Below are positions 16,890 through 25,642 of a DNA stretch of 64,000 nt, piece by piece. Each line of letters begins with the position of its first letter. Positions within the stretch are counted from its first letter, which is position 1. The notes beneath the pieces were generated by a model. It saw only the letters and a list, made by a program, of their open reading frames with translations. It was not told where the DNA came from and did not search any database. The translations under genes and the position numbers were made by a program. The stretch is from Chloroflexota bacterium. GTDB taxonomy: Bacteria; Chloroflexota; Anaerolineae; UBA4142. Location of the stretch: assembly GCA_023381515.1 (NCBI GenBank), contig JAMCQI010000035.1:51228-115227 (forward strand), in the 5' to 3' direction.

Positions 16890-18443
16890 TCATGCGGCGT
16901 ACACAACCTGCCCGCCGGCGATCGTGTACTCTATCTTGGTTTCCAGAATCTCGCGCGGCGGAATGGAAAAGATGTCCTGCGACAACACGACGCAGTCGCC
17001 CGGGGCGCCATTCTCTCCCTGCCCGGAGCCGGCTCGAAGGGGGCGCGTGTAAGCTCCCACTGCTTCCTCCACCGAGACACGCTCTTCGGGAAACCAGCCG
17101 CCCGCCGGGTCGCCGTCTACTCGCTGGCGAGTCACCGCCGCATGAATGCCGGCCAGCGGGTCAAGAGTTTCCACCGGGCAGTCGCTCCCGAATATCAGCT
17201 TCGCCCCGGCGCCGAGCAGGCTCCGGAATGCATAGGAATAGCGAGCCCGTTTTCCCAGCAGTCTTTCTGCCATCCGGTAATCGCTGGGCGCGTGGATTGG
17301 CTGCATGGAGGCAGTTACGTTCAGTTCCTTGAAACGGGGCAAATCTGCCGGATCGATGTGCTGGACATGCTCAATTCGTAACACCGCCGTGTGCATTTCG
17401 CGACGCAACTTTTCGTACGCGTCCAGCACATCCCGGATCGCTCTATCCCCGATCGCATGCGTCGCCACCATGAGGCCGGCATTCGCGGCGGTGACCGCAA
17501 GCCGCTCGATCTCCTCCGGGGGTGTCACGGCGACTCCACAATTCCCCGGCTGACCCTCAAACGGTTCCAGCAGATGAGCTGTCTGAGAACCGAGCGAACC
17601 GTCCGCGAAAATCTTGACTCCCCCGATCCGCAGCCATTCATCCCCCAGACCCGTTTGCAGACCCAACGCGACCGCGTGTTCCAAGTTTTCCACAGGAATC
17701 ATGTGCAGGACGCGCAAATTCAAAAGGCCTTTGCTGTGCAGGCTTTGAAAAGCCTTGAGTGCATTCGCTCCTTCAACATTATGAATCCCCGTCAACCCAA
17801 GCCGGTGCGCTCTCCGAATCGCGTCCAGCAGGGGCTTTTCTGAAACCTTGTCCGCGTCAAAGCCGATGGGGCCAGACACGAGCTTCATCGCGTTTTCTCG
17901 CAACAACCCGGTAGGCTCGCCCTCTGCGTCTCGCTCGACGACGCCTCCGGCCGGATCCGCGGTCTCGCGGCTGATGTGTGCCATCTTCAGAGCTGCGCTG
18001 TTCAGCCAGACCGAATGGCCGTCCTTACGGTCAAGGACAACCGGATTCCGCGGTGCTGCACGGTCGAGCGGGGCCTTGGTGGGGAAGCGAGGATCTGTCC
18101 AATCTTGGTGATTCCAGCCTGATCCCAAAATCAATTCGCCCGGCTCTGCCCTGCGAACGCGTGCCTCCACTCGCGCGACCGCTTCCTCCAGAGAGCGCGC
18201 GCCTTCGAGTTGGACACGCGCCATCCCCATCGCATACCCTGTGAAATGAATGTGCGAATCCACCAAGCCCGGAATGACCGTACGCTCCCGTAAGTCGATC
18301 ACCTCTGTCCGCGGCCCGCGCTGCGCGATGGCGTCTTCGCCCAAAGCCAGCACGCGCCCATTTGAAAACGCGATCGCGCGGGTCAGCGGTTGTGCCGCGT
18401 CCATCGTGTGGATCTTGCCATTTAAGAGGAGAAGGTCTGCCAC
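16890..18443 (-). CDS. Amidohydrolase family protein (YtcJ-like)
   Basis: A 517-residue metal-dependent hydrolase. N-terminal 'DLLLLNGKIHTMD' is the usual beta-sandwich start, 'VIPGLVDSHIHFTG' supplies the HxH metal ligands, 'MVATHAIGDRAI' and 'RIEHVQHIDPAD' further His, and 'IFGSDCPVETLDPLAGI' the catalytic Asp region. YtcJ-type enzymes act on N-acyl or amide compounds; the substrate is unknown. A reading frame upstream to 18512 exists, but GTG 18443 lies at the exact expected transcription start, so the mRNA is probably leaderless. First gene of an amidohydrolase-JAB-UroD operon. Confidence 0.88.
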   Translation of the reverse strand: MADLLLLNGKIHTMDAAQPLTRAIAFSNGRVLALGEDAIAQRGPRTEVIDLRERTVIPGLVDSHIHFTGYAMGMARVQLEGARSLEEAVARVEARVRRAEPGELILGSGWNHQDWTDPRFPTKAPLDRAAPRNPVVLDRKDGHSVWLNSAALKMAHISRETADPAGGVVERDAEGEPTGLLRENAMKLVSGPIGFDADKVSEKPLLDAIRRAHRLGLTGIHNVEGANALKAFQSLHSKGLLNLRVLHMIPVENLEHAVALGLQTGLGDEWLRIGGVKIFADGSLGSQTAHLLEPFEGQPGNCGVAVTPPEEIERLAVTAANAGLMVATHAIGDRAIRDVLDAYEKLRREMHTAVLRIEHVQHIDPADLPRFKELNVTASMQPIHAPSDYRMAERLLGKRARYSYAFRSLLGAGAKLIFGSDCPVETLDPLAGIHAAVTRQRVDGDPAGGWFPEERVSVEEAVGAYTRPLRAGSGQGENGAPGDCVVLSQDIFSIPPREILETKIEYTIAGGQVVYAA

Positions 18444-18450
18444 GGGTCTG

Positions 18451-18478
18451 ATTATACGCGCGGCCTGATAGAATGCAA
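18451..18478 (-). promoter_or_regulatory. Promoter giving a probable leaderless mRNA
   Basis: On the minus strand TTGCAT (18478-18473), 16-base spacer, TATAAT (18456-18451), then 7 bases to GTG at 18443. Confidence 0.75.
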
Positions 18479-18484
18479 GGGCTC

Positions 18485-18530
18485 CCAAAAACAAGAGCGA
18501 GCCACTCTCCATCTAGAGTGCGGCCCGCTC
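18485..18530 (-). terminator. Terminator of apt (minus strand)
   Basis: The 36-base hairpin at 18495-18530 (arms GAGCGAGCCACTCT and AGAGTGCGGCCCGCTC with a few mismatches) is followed on the minus strand by TTGTTTTTGG. Confidence 0.8.
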
Positions 18531-18589
18531 TCCTCCGAAATCCAGAGCCAAGCTCTAATTCAGCGTTGCGCAGTCTGCAATTTGCAGTC

Positions 18590-19111
18590 CTAGGCTCCTT
18601 CGAACTGCACCATCGTGTATATGTCATAACCCTTGAGCCGGTCTCTGCCGTGGAGATCTGTCAGCTCAATCAAAAAGGCCAGCCCGGCGATCTTCCCGCC
18701 CAGCTTCTCAAGGAGGGTAATCGCCGCCTTTGCCGAACCGCCGGTTGCCAGCAAGTCATCGACGATGAGGACCTTTTCTCCCGACGAGATCGCGTCCTTA
18801 TGGACCTCAAGTGTGTTTGAGCCGTATTCAAGTGAATAGGAGAGAGAAAGCTTTTCCGCCGGCAACTTGCTCGGCTTACGGATCGGCACAAAACCCGCAC
18901 CCAACTCGTAGGCCAGAGGGGCGCCAAAGATCCATCCTCTCGCCTCGACCGCCGCGACGACGTCAATCTCCGTGTCTTGATAGTGTTCCACCATCGTATC
19001 GATGGCTTCCTGAAAAGCCTCCCCATCTCGGATCAGAGTGGTGATGTCTCGGAAGAGGATACCTTCGACGGGGAAATCGGGGATTGTGCGGATGAGGCGT
19101 GCCAAATCCAT
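18590..19111 (-). CDS. apt: Adenine phosphoribosyltransferase
   Basis: A 173-residue purine-salvage enzyme making AMP from adenine and PRPP. 'IRTIPDFPVEGILFRDITTL' is the diagnostic Apt N-terminus, and 'VLIVDDLLATGGSAKAA' is the PRPP-binding loop. Length and residues are normal. GGAGG is correctly placed before ATG 19111, and a promoter (TTGCAT-17-TAGAAT) lies at 19208-19180. Confidence 0.97.
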   Translation of the reverse strand: MDLARLIRTIPDFPVEGILFRDITTLIRDGEAFQEAIDTMVEHYQDTEIDVVAAVEARGWIFGAPLAYELGAGFVPIRKPSKLPAEKLSLSYSLEYGSNTLEVHKDAISSGEKVLIVDDLLATGGSAKAAITLLEKLGGKIAGLAFLIELTDLHGRDRLKGYDIYTMVQFEGA

Positions 19112-19179
19112 GGAGAGCCTCCTACGCGCTCGGGGAATTTTGGGAGGGGCATTACGCTTCGTGTCACCACTCCCGTGCG

Positions 19180-19208
19180 ATTCTACGCGAAAAGGCAGAA
19201 AAATGCAA
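19180..19208 (-). promoter_or_regulatory. Promoter of apt
   Basis: Minus-strand TTGCAT (19208-19203), 17-base spacer, TAGAAT (19185-19180), about 69 bases before the start codon; it is back to back with the plus-strand box at 19223-19231. Confidence 0.7.
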
Positions 19209-19222
19209 ATCCCCCCGGGATG

Positions 19223-19231
19223 TGTTATAAT
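19223..19231 (+). promoter_or_regulatory. Extended -10 promoter box
   Basis: TGT-TATAAT, a TGN extended -10, about 32 bases before GTG 19263. No good -35 box is present, which suits an extended -10 promoter. Confidence 0.6.
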
Positions 19232-19262
19232 AACCTTGTATTCAGCGCGCCGCCGGAGGCTT

Positions 19263-20576
19263 GTGGCAAAGGTTTACCCCTCGATCATCTGCTCTGCGAT
19301 TCTCACCGTGTTGACCACGGCCTGCGCAGTCTCGGGCCTGCCTCAGATAGAGCCTACGGCGACGGTGCCCGGCCCCACGAGCGTCAAGCCAACGCAGATC
19401 GCGAACTTGCCAACCACAATGACCGCGCCCTCGCCGACCCGTGCGCCGACTACATCCGATGGCATCATTACTCTGAGCGTATGGATGGTCGAAGATGTCG
19501 CTCCGAGTGACACTCCGGCCGGCAAGGTTCTGCTCAATCAGATAAACGCTTTTTCTGCCCAGAGCCCGTCTATCCGCCTCGAGTTGGCGACAAAACTGGC
19601 ATCCGGCAAAGGCGGCCTGCTTGACTTTCTGGAGACGACCCGAGCGGTTGTACCGGCCCGCCTGCCCGATGTCATCGCGCTGGAAATGGCCCAGGTGCCG
19701 TTGGCGGCGGGTGAGGGCATCTTGCAGCCTTTAGACAGCTGGCTTCCGGCCGATGTCACCGGCGATTGGTTTCCTTTTGCCGTCCAAGCGGCCCGCTACC
19801 AAAATCACTGGATGGCCGTCCCTTTCGCGGCAGATATCCAGCACTTGGTTTATAACAAAGCGGCTGTCCGCCGGGTGCCCCAAACCTGGAATGATTTTCT
19901 CAGCCAAAAGGGCACCCTGCTCCTTCCGTTAGGCGGAGATGACGCGTTTCTTTTGCAATATTTGGCCCAGGGCGTCCCATTTTTGGACACGAATAACCAG
20001 GTGGCTCTCGATGGAAATGCCACAGCCCAGGTGTTGAGTTTCCTGAAACGCGCTCATGACCAGGGACTGATACCGGAAAGCGCACTGTCTCTCAAGAGTG
20101 TCGATCAAGTCTGGCCCGGCTTTGCTGCCGGCCAGGTTTCCATGGCGCAGGTCTCGGCTTCCCGGTACTTGATGGAGCGTTCCAAATCGTCGAATTATCT
20201 CTACGCGCCTATGCCAACTCGCGAGGGGAAGGTGGCTACTCTGTCGACCGGCTGGGCCTTTGCGGTGGTCACCAGCGACCCGGCTCGGCAGGCCGCCAGC
20301 ATGCAATTCATCCGCTGGATCACCCAGGGAGAACATCTCGCGCCATGGTTGCGTGCAGATCATCTCTTGCCCGCCAGCCGCTCGGCCGTGCCGCTCGCCG
20401 TGGACCCGCCCGACTATGCCGGGTTCATCTCGGACGAACTGGAGCATGCCTCGTCTTTGCCTTCCGCTTCCAGCTACGCGACGCAAGCCGAGGCTTGGCG
20501 CTCAGCCATCGCGGCCGTCTGGAAAGGGCAAATGACTCCGGAGCAAGCGGCCCGCACCGCCGTGGCGGCCAAATAA
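19263..20576 (+). CDS. Extracellular solute-binding lipoprotein
   Basis: A 437-residue family 1-type solute-binding protein. Residues 1-21 are a lipoprotein signal ending near 'LTTACAVSG', followed by a Pro/Thr-rich linker (about 30-65). The fold is recognised from 'NQINAFSAQSPSIRLEL', 'LPDVIALEMAQVPLAAGEGILQPLDSWL', 'VPFAADIQHLVYNKAAVRRVPQTWNDFL' and 'STGWAFAVVTSDPARQAASMQFIRWIT'. No ATG is available; GTG 19263 has GGAGG only 3 bases upstream. There is no permease or ATPase nearby, so it serves a distant transporter or acts as a receptor. Ligand unknown. Confidence 0.85.
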   Translation: MAKVYPSIICSAILTVLTTACAVSGLPQIEPTATVPGPTSVKPTQIANLPTTMTAPSPTRAPTTSDGIITLSVWMVEDVAPSDTPAGKVLLNQINAFSAQSPSIRLELATKLASGKGGLLDFLETTRAVVPARLPDVIALEMAQVPLAAGEGILQPLDSWLPADVTGDWFPFAVQAARYQNHWMAVPFAADIQHLVYNKAAVRRVPQTWNDFLSQKGTLLLPLGGDDAFLLQYLAQGVPFLDTNNQVALDGNATAQVLSFLKRAHDQGLIPESALSLKSVDQVWPGFAAGQVSMAQVSASRYLMERSKSSNYLYAPMPTREGKVATLSTGWAFAVVTSDPARQAASMQFIRWITQGEHLAPWLRADHLLPASRSAVPLAVDPPDYAGFISDELEHASSLPSASSYATQAEAWRSAIAAVWKGQMTPEQAARTAVAAK

Positions 20577-20599
20577 GTAAAGCGTGGAAGGATTGATAG

Positions 20600-21865
20600 A
20601 TGTTTGAGACCTCCCTCCGCAACGAAGGACAACGTCGCCTGTCGGAGATTGGAGTTGCAGACCTGCTGGTTGGGATCCCTAGTTACAAGAACGCTGAAAC
20701 CATTGGCCACGTCGTCGAGACCGCCGGCGACGGAATGTTGGTGCACTTTCCCAAATTACGACCCGCCATCGCCGTCGTCGACGGAGGATCGTCCGACGAG
20801 ACTGTCCATGTCGCGGCCAATCGTCCGCTCCCTCCAACCGTTCGGCGCATCGTCACGACCTATCAGGGCATTCAAGGCAAGGGAAGCGCCGTGCGAGCTA
20901 TTCTCGAAATTGCCCGCGCCCTGGGCGTCAAGGCCTGCATCATCCTCGAAGCCGACCTCACGAGCTTGACACGCGATTGGATCCAGCGGCTCGCGGCTCC
21001 CATCCTCAATCGCGAGTTCGACCTCGCCATCCCGTGGTATGCCCGTCCACTCGTCGAAGGCGGCGTCAACGATCTCCTGGGTTACCCACTCACACGGATG
21101 CTCTACGGCTCCGACCTGCGTCAGCCTATGGCCGGCGATTTTGCGGTTTCGGGAGAGCTCGCCGCGCGGATCCATGACCGCGATGTGTGGGAGACCGATG
21201 TCGCCCGCCAGGGAATTGGCATATGGCTAGCCACGATCGGCATCAACGAGAACATGAAAATGTGCCAGGTCCGGCTTGGCCCCAAGATAGAGCACAAGAA
21301 GGAAGCGCCGATCCTGATTGATCCGACCTTCGTCCAGACGGTGGGTACCCAGTTCCGCATGATGGATATCTACAAGAAACGCTGGCCCCTCCCGCACGAA
21401 ACGCGCTCGGTACCCATCTATGGAGAATCGGACAAGTTGCCCGAGCCGGCCAAACTCACCGGGACCATCACGATGGACATGCTGAACGACGCCTTTCATT
21501 CGGGCGCGCGGCGCACCCGCCGCCTGTGGCGAACCGTTCTTGCGCCCAGCAATCTGGAGCAGGTCTTTGATCTTGCCAATCGACCGCGTGGGGGATTGCG
21601 GTTTCCACCCGACTTGTGGGCACGGGTGGTCTTTGATTCTGCCGTCGTCTACAATAAAGGGGAAAACGACCCGGATAAGGTAGCGCTCGGCCTGCTGCCG
21701 ATGTACTATGCCCGCGCGGCAACCGTGCTCAGAGAGACTGGGGCCAAGCTCGACGCGGTTGAACAGGCCATTCAAGAACAAGCACGCGTTTTCGCAGAGC
21801 AGAAACCCTATCTTCTCTACCGCTGGGATACTTTTGTACCTTGGGCGGTGGACGGAGTGCGATAA
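20600..21865 (+). CDS. Family 2-like glycosyltransferase (possible glucosylglycerate synthase-like)
   Basis: A 421-residue GT-A glycosyltransferase: 'GIPSYKNAETIGHVVETAG' and 'AIAVVDGGSSDET' (nucleotide site), 'GIQGKGSAVRAILEIA', 'CIILEADLTS' (metal-binding DxD-like 'EAD'), and 'QPMAGDFAVSGELAARI' (acceptor region). This order recalls glucosyl-3-phosphoglycerate or glucosylglycerate synthases, which make compatible solutes, but I cannot prove the substrate. A GGAAGGA ribosome binding site precedes ATG 20600. Gap of 23 bases from the solute-binding gene suggests one transcript. Confidence 0.78.
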   Translation: MFETSLRNEGQRRLSEIGVADLLVGIPSYKNAETIGHVVETAGDGMLVHFPKLRPAIAVVDGGSSDETVHVAANRPLPPTVRRIVTTYQGIQGKGSAVRAILEIARALGVKACIILEADLTSLTRDWIQRLAAPILNREFDLAIPWYARPLVEGGVNDLLGYPLTRMLYGSDLRQPMAGDFAVSGELAARIHDRDVWETDVARQGIGIWLATIGINENMKMCQVRLGPKIEHKKEAPILIDPTFVQTVGTQFRMMDIYKKRWPLPHETRSVPIYGESDKLPEPAKLTGTITMDMLNDAFHSGARRTRRLWRTVLAPSNLEQVFDLANRPRGGLRFPPDLWARVVFDSAVVYNKGENDPDKVALGLLPMYYARAATVLRETGAKLDAVEQAIQEQARVFAEQKPYLLYRWDTFVPWAVDGVR

Positions 21866-21875
21866 GAGGAAGAAG

Positions 21876-22373
21876 ATGAAATTAGAACGCAAGCTTTTCT
21901 GGCTGGGACTGGTCGTGGCATTCGCCATGGGTCTGACGGCTCTGGCATCGCTGACGGCCGCCCCGGCGCACGCCCAAGGGCCAAATATCGACGACGAAGT
22001 GAACCGGATAGCCAAGAATCTCTACTGCCCCGTCTGCCCGAACACTCCCCTCGACGTTTGTTCGACGCAGGCGTGTGCCCAGTGGCGCGCCCTGATCAAA
22101 GAAAAACTGCAACAGGGCCAAACGGAGCAACAGATACGCGATTACTTTGTGGCTCAATACGGTCAGGTGGTCTTGGGGGCCCCTCCCCCACAAGGATTTA
22201 ACTGGCTGGCCTACATCCTGCCTGTCATTGGCATAGTGATCGGGGCGGCCGTTGCATGGTTCACCGTGCGGCAGTGGCTGGTCGGCCGCAGTTCACGCGC
22301 GGCGCCCGCCGACGCCCCGGCGATTCCGGAGGAATACGCCGAGCGCATCGAGAAAGATTTGAAGGAGTACTAG
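21876..22373 (+). CDS. ccmH: Cytochrome c maturation protein CcmH-like
   Basis: A 165-residue protein with a signal peptide (cleavage near residue 33, 'APAHAQ'), a thiol motif at Cys51-Cys54 ('YCPVC'), and a C-terminal membrane helix (about 112-135). CcmH reduces apocytochrome c for heme attachment outside the membrane. The usual motif is LRCPVCQ; here extra cysteines follow ('DVCSTQACAQW'), so the thiol chemistry may differ. It is 1 base from the TlpA-like gene, a functional pair in cytochrome maturation. Confidence 0.87.
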   Translation: MKLERKLFWLGLVVAFAMGLTALASLTAAPAHAQGPNIDDEVNRIAKNLYCPVCPNTPLDVCSTQACAQWRALIKEKLQQGQTEQQIRDYFVAQYGQVVLGAPPPQGFNWLAYILPVIGIVIGAAVAWFTVRQWLVGRSSRAAPADAPAIPEEYAERIEKDLKEY

Positions 22374-22374
22374 T

Positions 22375-22911
22375 TTGCCGCGTTGGCTACAAACAACCGT
22401 TTTTGTGTTGGTCATTGTTGTGATCGGTTTCTTTGCGTTTGGTCTCAAGGCCCGTGGGGAGATCCAACCGTCCGCAGGGCCGGCCCCTGATTTCACACTC
22501 AAGACGTTTGATAACCAGACTGTCCACCTGGCCGACTTGCGGGGCAAGGTCGTGGTCGTCAACTTTTGGGCCTCCTGGTGCGGTCCTTGTCGCGATGAGG
22601 CGCCTTTCCTCGAAAGCGCCTACCAGCAGTACAAGGACCGCGGCGTCGTCTTCATCGGCGTCGATTGGGTGGACCCTGAGCCGGACGCCCGAGCCTACAT
22701 CAAACAATTCAACATCACTTATTTGAATGGCCCCGACCTTGGCACAGCCATCGCTCCCCTCTACCGCATCCGCGGCGTGCCCGAGACTTATTTTGTCGCC
22801 AAGGACGGCACCCTGGCAGGCAATTCCCTCGGCCCCATCGCGCCTGACAGCTCCTATATGACCGACCAGCAATTCACCCAAAAACTGGACGAACTCCTCG
22901 CGCAAAAATAG
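22375..22911 (+). CDS. TlpA/ResA-like thiol-disulfide oxidoreductase
   Basis: A 178-residue membrane-anchored thioredoxin-fold protein: N-terminal helix (about 7-25), 'APDFTLKTFDNQTV' and the active site WCGPC with Cys69 and Cys72, then 'GVPETYFVAKDG' with the cis-Pro. It fits CcmG/DsbE or ResA and should reduce apocytochrome or CcmH. The start is TTG 22375, with AAGGAG just upstream and 1 base from the ccmH stop. Confidence 0.92.
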   Translation: MPRWLQTTVFVLVIVVIGFFAFGLKARGEIQPSAGPAPDFTLKTFDNQTVHLADLRGKVVVVNFWASWCGPCRDEAPFLESAYQQYKDRGVVFIGVDWVDPEPDARAYIKQFNITYLNGPDLGTAIAPLYRIRGVPETYFVAKDGTLAGNSLGPIAPDSSYMTDQQFTQKLDELLAQK

Positions 22912-22928
22912 AGGGTGTGAGCATAGCA

Positions 22929-22962
22929 GGGGGCTCGGCATCGCCGGCGATGCCGAGCCCCC
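22929..22962. terminator. 34-base perfect palindrome between convergent genes
   Basis: Arms of 17 bases (GGGGGCTCGGCATCGCC and its complement) meet with no loop bases. It lies between the TlpA-like gene and the YfhO-like gene, which converge here. No T-run follows on either strand, so it is a likely but atypical bidirectional terminator. Confidence 0.6.
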
Positions 22963-22991
22963 TCTACATCCATGCGCCATCTTCACTGGAG

Positions 22992-25568
22992 CTATCTCCG
23001 CTTGCTCCACACTCCCCAGCCGATCAGCCCCAGAACCGTTATCGCTAGTAATGCCTCGCCCATCTTGAACGAGCCGGGATCGTAGACAAACCGCACGTGA
23101 TGCGTCCCCGCCGGGACCGCTACTCCCCGGAACAAGAAATCCGTCCGGAGGACGCTGACCTCCTGATCGTCCACCCATGCCCTCCAGCCCGGGTAGAACA
23201 CTTCGCTCAAGACAAGTATGCCCGCCTGCTCCGCGCTTGTTTCGACCACAATCTCATTCGGTCCGTAGCCCACAATTCTCGCGTGGCCTCCGGTTCCCCG
23301 CCCGGTCCCGACCGCCGTTGGACTTGAGCTATCCAGCGGGTTCTTGCCCTCTACGACGGCCGTCTGCGCGGGATCAAAGCCATTGGCGTGGATCGCGTCC
23401 AAGGCCTGGCCCTGCCCCACCGCGACCACCTTGGAGACGAGCGAGGCGCGCGGCAGCGCCTGCACATTTTCGAAAATGTCGAACGACGGGTCGCCCCCAT
23501 ACGCGAGCTGGAACTTGGTCCGGTCGAGCGGCACTCCCTTGCGCCCGATCAGATACCGTATGTTAAGCAAGTCATACAGCGCGGTCGAGCGGCTACCCAG
23601 CGACTGCCAATAGCGATCAAAATCGGCCAAGACGAGTGGGTTATCGCCGTTGATATCGTACAGGCCGTGCAGGATGGAGGCGTCCGCGGGCCAAGCGCTG
23701 TCCACCCCGGTCCCGCGCGCGTCGATTCGAGATAGGCCGGCATTGCCCTGGAGAAACGCGACCGCCTCCGGATGGCTGTAGGCGCGCGTGGGATCTTCCG
23801 TGCTGACATCCACATTCGCCCCGAGCGAATAAAGATCAAAAAAGACGAGCGCGAGCGCGAGAATCGCCCATGTCCGGCGATGGAAATATCGCGTCGCCCG
23901 CGCGAGGATCAAAGCGACCGACAGAGCCAAGAGCAAAATGAACAACGCCATCCCGTTCGCGGCATTCGCCATCCGCTCAAACAAGACCGGGTCCTGTCCC
24001 TGCCCCAAGATCAATATGACATACGTGGTCGCTCCCGCCGTCGCCGCAATAATCCCAAACGCCCACGGCGCCGCGCGCACAAACCGCTTGAACCGAATTT
24101 CGCTGGCCCTCGGGAGGGTATGCAGCATTTCCTCAAACCCAAAAGCCGCGAGGACGGCCAGCGCAAAGTCAAACAGATAGATAAAGCGGGCCGGGGCGCG
24201 CAGCTGTCCAAACCCCGGGACGAACTGGTAGAGCCAGCCGTGCAAAATGCCATATCCGCCCAACGCCAAGCCCAGTCCGATCAATGCCAGCAAACCGAAC
24301 GCTCGCGTTGGACGATCACGGCGCAGGATGAGCGCGAGGAGGACAAGAAGGAGCGGGAGAATGCCCAGGTAGCCAACCTCGACGCGCGGCCAGGGCGCCC
24401 ATGCATTCTGCGGCCCCCGCCCAAAAAAGCTGGGGACCACGAGGCCGATCAATTCAGCGGGGGGTAGAGAATAATCCGCCGCTTGCTCATAGCTGAATTC
24501 TGCGCGCACTGTGTGCTGCGACATCTCGATGCCCGGCAGCAACGTCGGCGCGCTCAGTCCAAAGGCGACCACGCCCAGGAGGACGAGCAACAGGAGAGGA
24601 TAGGCAGCTGATTGCGCCCAATCCACGGCATTGGAACGATTGCTCCCCGCCAAGTGCCCGGGGTCTCCGCTTCGCTCCGAGATTGCAGCTTGCAGATTGG
24701 ACCTGGCGGTGTCGCTCCTCTGCTCCTCCGCCCCCTTGCCCTTTGGCTTCTTGCGCTCTGTCATCTCCCATATCGCAAGCAAGACCAGTGTCATCACGAT
24801 AAACAGAAACGCTTGCGGATGACCGGCGAAGAATGCGAATGCGAGGAACACTCCTCCCACCGCTGCCAGGCTGGGCCGCCGGTCCGTCACCCCCCTGCGA
24901 TAAAAGAGCAAGACGAGCGGCATCCAAGCCGCCACAGCAATCAAATTCAAATTTCCAAAATGCGTCACGAACAAGTCGCTGAACTCGAACGCCACAGCAC
25001 CAAAGAGCGCTGCGGCCATCGACAGCTGCTCGCCAGCAATGCCCCCAGTCTCAGATTCTGTCTTGCCTCCTCTGGGCTCCCCGAACTCCTCGCGGTTTCC
25101 AGCGAGGTGGTCCCCTTCTCCCTTGCACTCTCTCCATCTACCCCATCGCAAGAACGCGTACATCCCTGCTCCCGCAATGAAGAAATGTAGGATCGAGAGC
25201 AGTTCCAAGTCGCGGAAAGTCAGCGGGGAGGAAAGGAAAAAAGTGAGGAGGTTCAGAGGATAGAAAATGCCGGACTGCGCGTCCCCCACAAACGGGGCTC
25301 CGGCAAACAAATAGGGATTCCAGAGTGGCATGACGCCGCGGCGCCACCACGCCGCCGCGAACGAGTAGGTCGGGTAGAGGAATTGAGCGAGGTCGCCGCC
25401 GCCCGCCGGCATCCACACGTTCGTCGTGAACACGAGCCGCCAGAAAAAGCCGGCGGTTCCCGCCCCGATTAGCCCGATCACGAACCAATCACGCCAGAGA
25501 GGCCGCCGCCAAATCAGCGTGGCTGTCAAAACGATGAACCAAAAAATGGCGGCGAGAACCAAGATCAT
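22992..25568 (-). CDS. YfhO-family polytopic membrane protein with repeat-derived inserts
   Basis: An approximately 858-residue membrane protein with about a dozen helices and a C-terminal outer domain ('AGILVLSEVFYPGWRAWVDDQEV...FRGVAVPAGTHHVRFVYDPGSF') diagnostic of YfhO (PF09586), a GT-C-like family involved in glycosylating envelope polymers. Two loops carry unusual low-complexity inserts: around residues 145-180 ('GDHLAGNREEFGEPRGG') and about 290-320 ('QRSDTARSNLQAAISERSGD'); their DNA belongs to repeat families seen elsewhere in the window. ATG 25568 is chosen; a longer frame to 25613 runs into repetitive sequence. Confidence 0.85.
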   Translation of the reverse strand: MILVLAAIFWFIVLTATLIWRRPLWRDWFVIGLIGAGTAGFFWRLVFTTNVWMPAGGGDLAQFLYPTYSFAAAWWRRGVMPLWNPYLFAGAPFVGDAQSGIFYPLNLLTFFLSSPLTFRDLELLSILHFFIAGAGMYAFLRWGRWRECKGEGDHLAGNREEFGEPRGGKTESETGGIAGEQLSMAAALFGAVAFEFSDLFVTHFGNLNLIAVAAWMPLVLLFYRRGVTDRRPSLAAVGGVFLAFAFFAGHPQAFLFIVMTLVLLAIWEMTERKKPKGKGAEEQRSDTARSNLQAAISERSGDPGHLAGSNRSNAVDWAQSAAYPLLLLVLLGVVAFGLSAPTLLPGIEMSQHTVRAEFSYEQAADYSLPPAELIGLVVPSFFGRGPQNAWAPWPRVEVGYLGILPLLLVLLALILRRDRPTRAFGLLALIGLGLALGGYGILHGWLYQFVPGFGQLRAPARFIYLFDFALAVLAAFGFEEMLHTLPRASEIRFKRFVRAAPWAFGIIAATAGATTYVILILGQGQDPVLFERMANAANGMALFILLLALSVALILARATRYFHRRTWAILALALVFFDLYSLGANVDVSTEDPTRAYSHPEAVAFLQGNAGLSRIDARGTGVDSAWPADASILHGLYDINGDNPLVLADFDRYWQSLGSRSTALYDLLNIRYLIGRKGVPLDRTKFQLAYGGDPSFDIFENVQALPRASLVSKVVAVGQGQALDAIHANGFDPAQTAVVEGKNPLDSSSPTAVGTGRGTGGHARIVGYGPNEIVVETSAEQAGILVLSEVFYPGWRAWVDDQEVSVLRTDFLFRGVAVPAGTHHVRFVYDPGSFKMGEALLAITVLGLIGWGVWSKRR
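25089..25106. repeat. Dispersed stem-loop repeat, copy inside the YfhO-like gene
   Basis: CTCGC, loop GGTTTCCA, GCGAG. The same 8-base loop design as at 63427-63446 and in the KAP tail, but the stem bases have changed on both sides so that pairing is kept. Confidence 0.7.
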
Positions 25569-25642
25569 GAGTAAAGCTCGAGTACGAGCTTGGGCTCTAG
25601 CATGGGCTTGCAATCAATCATGCGCTTGCGCTCGACGATGAG

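Noticed and set aside
23772..24467. A 231-codon charged plus-strand frame.
   Set aside because: Antisense to the YfhO-like membrane protein; composition is the complement of hydrophobic helices.
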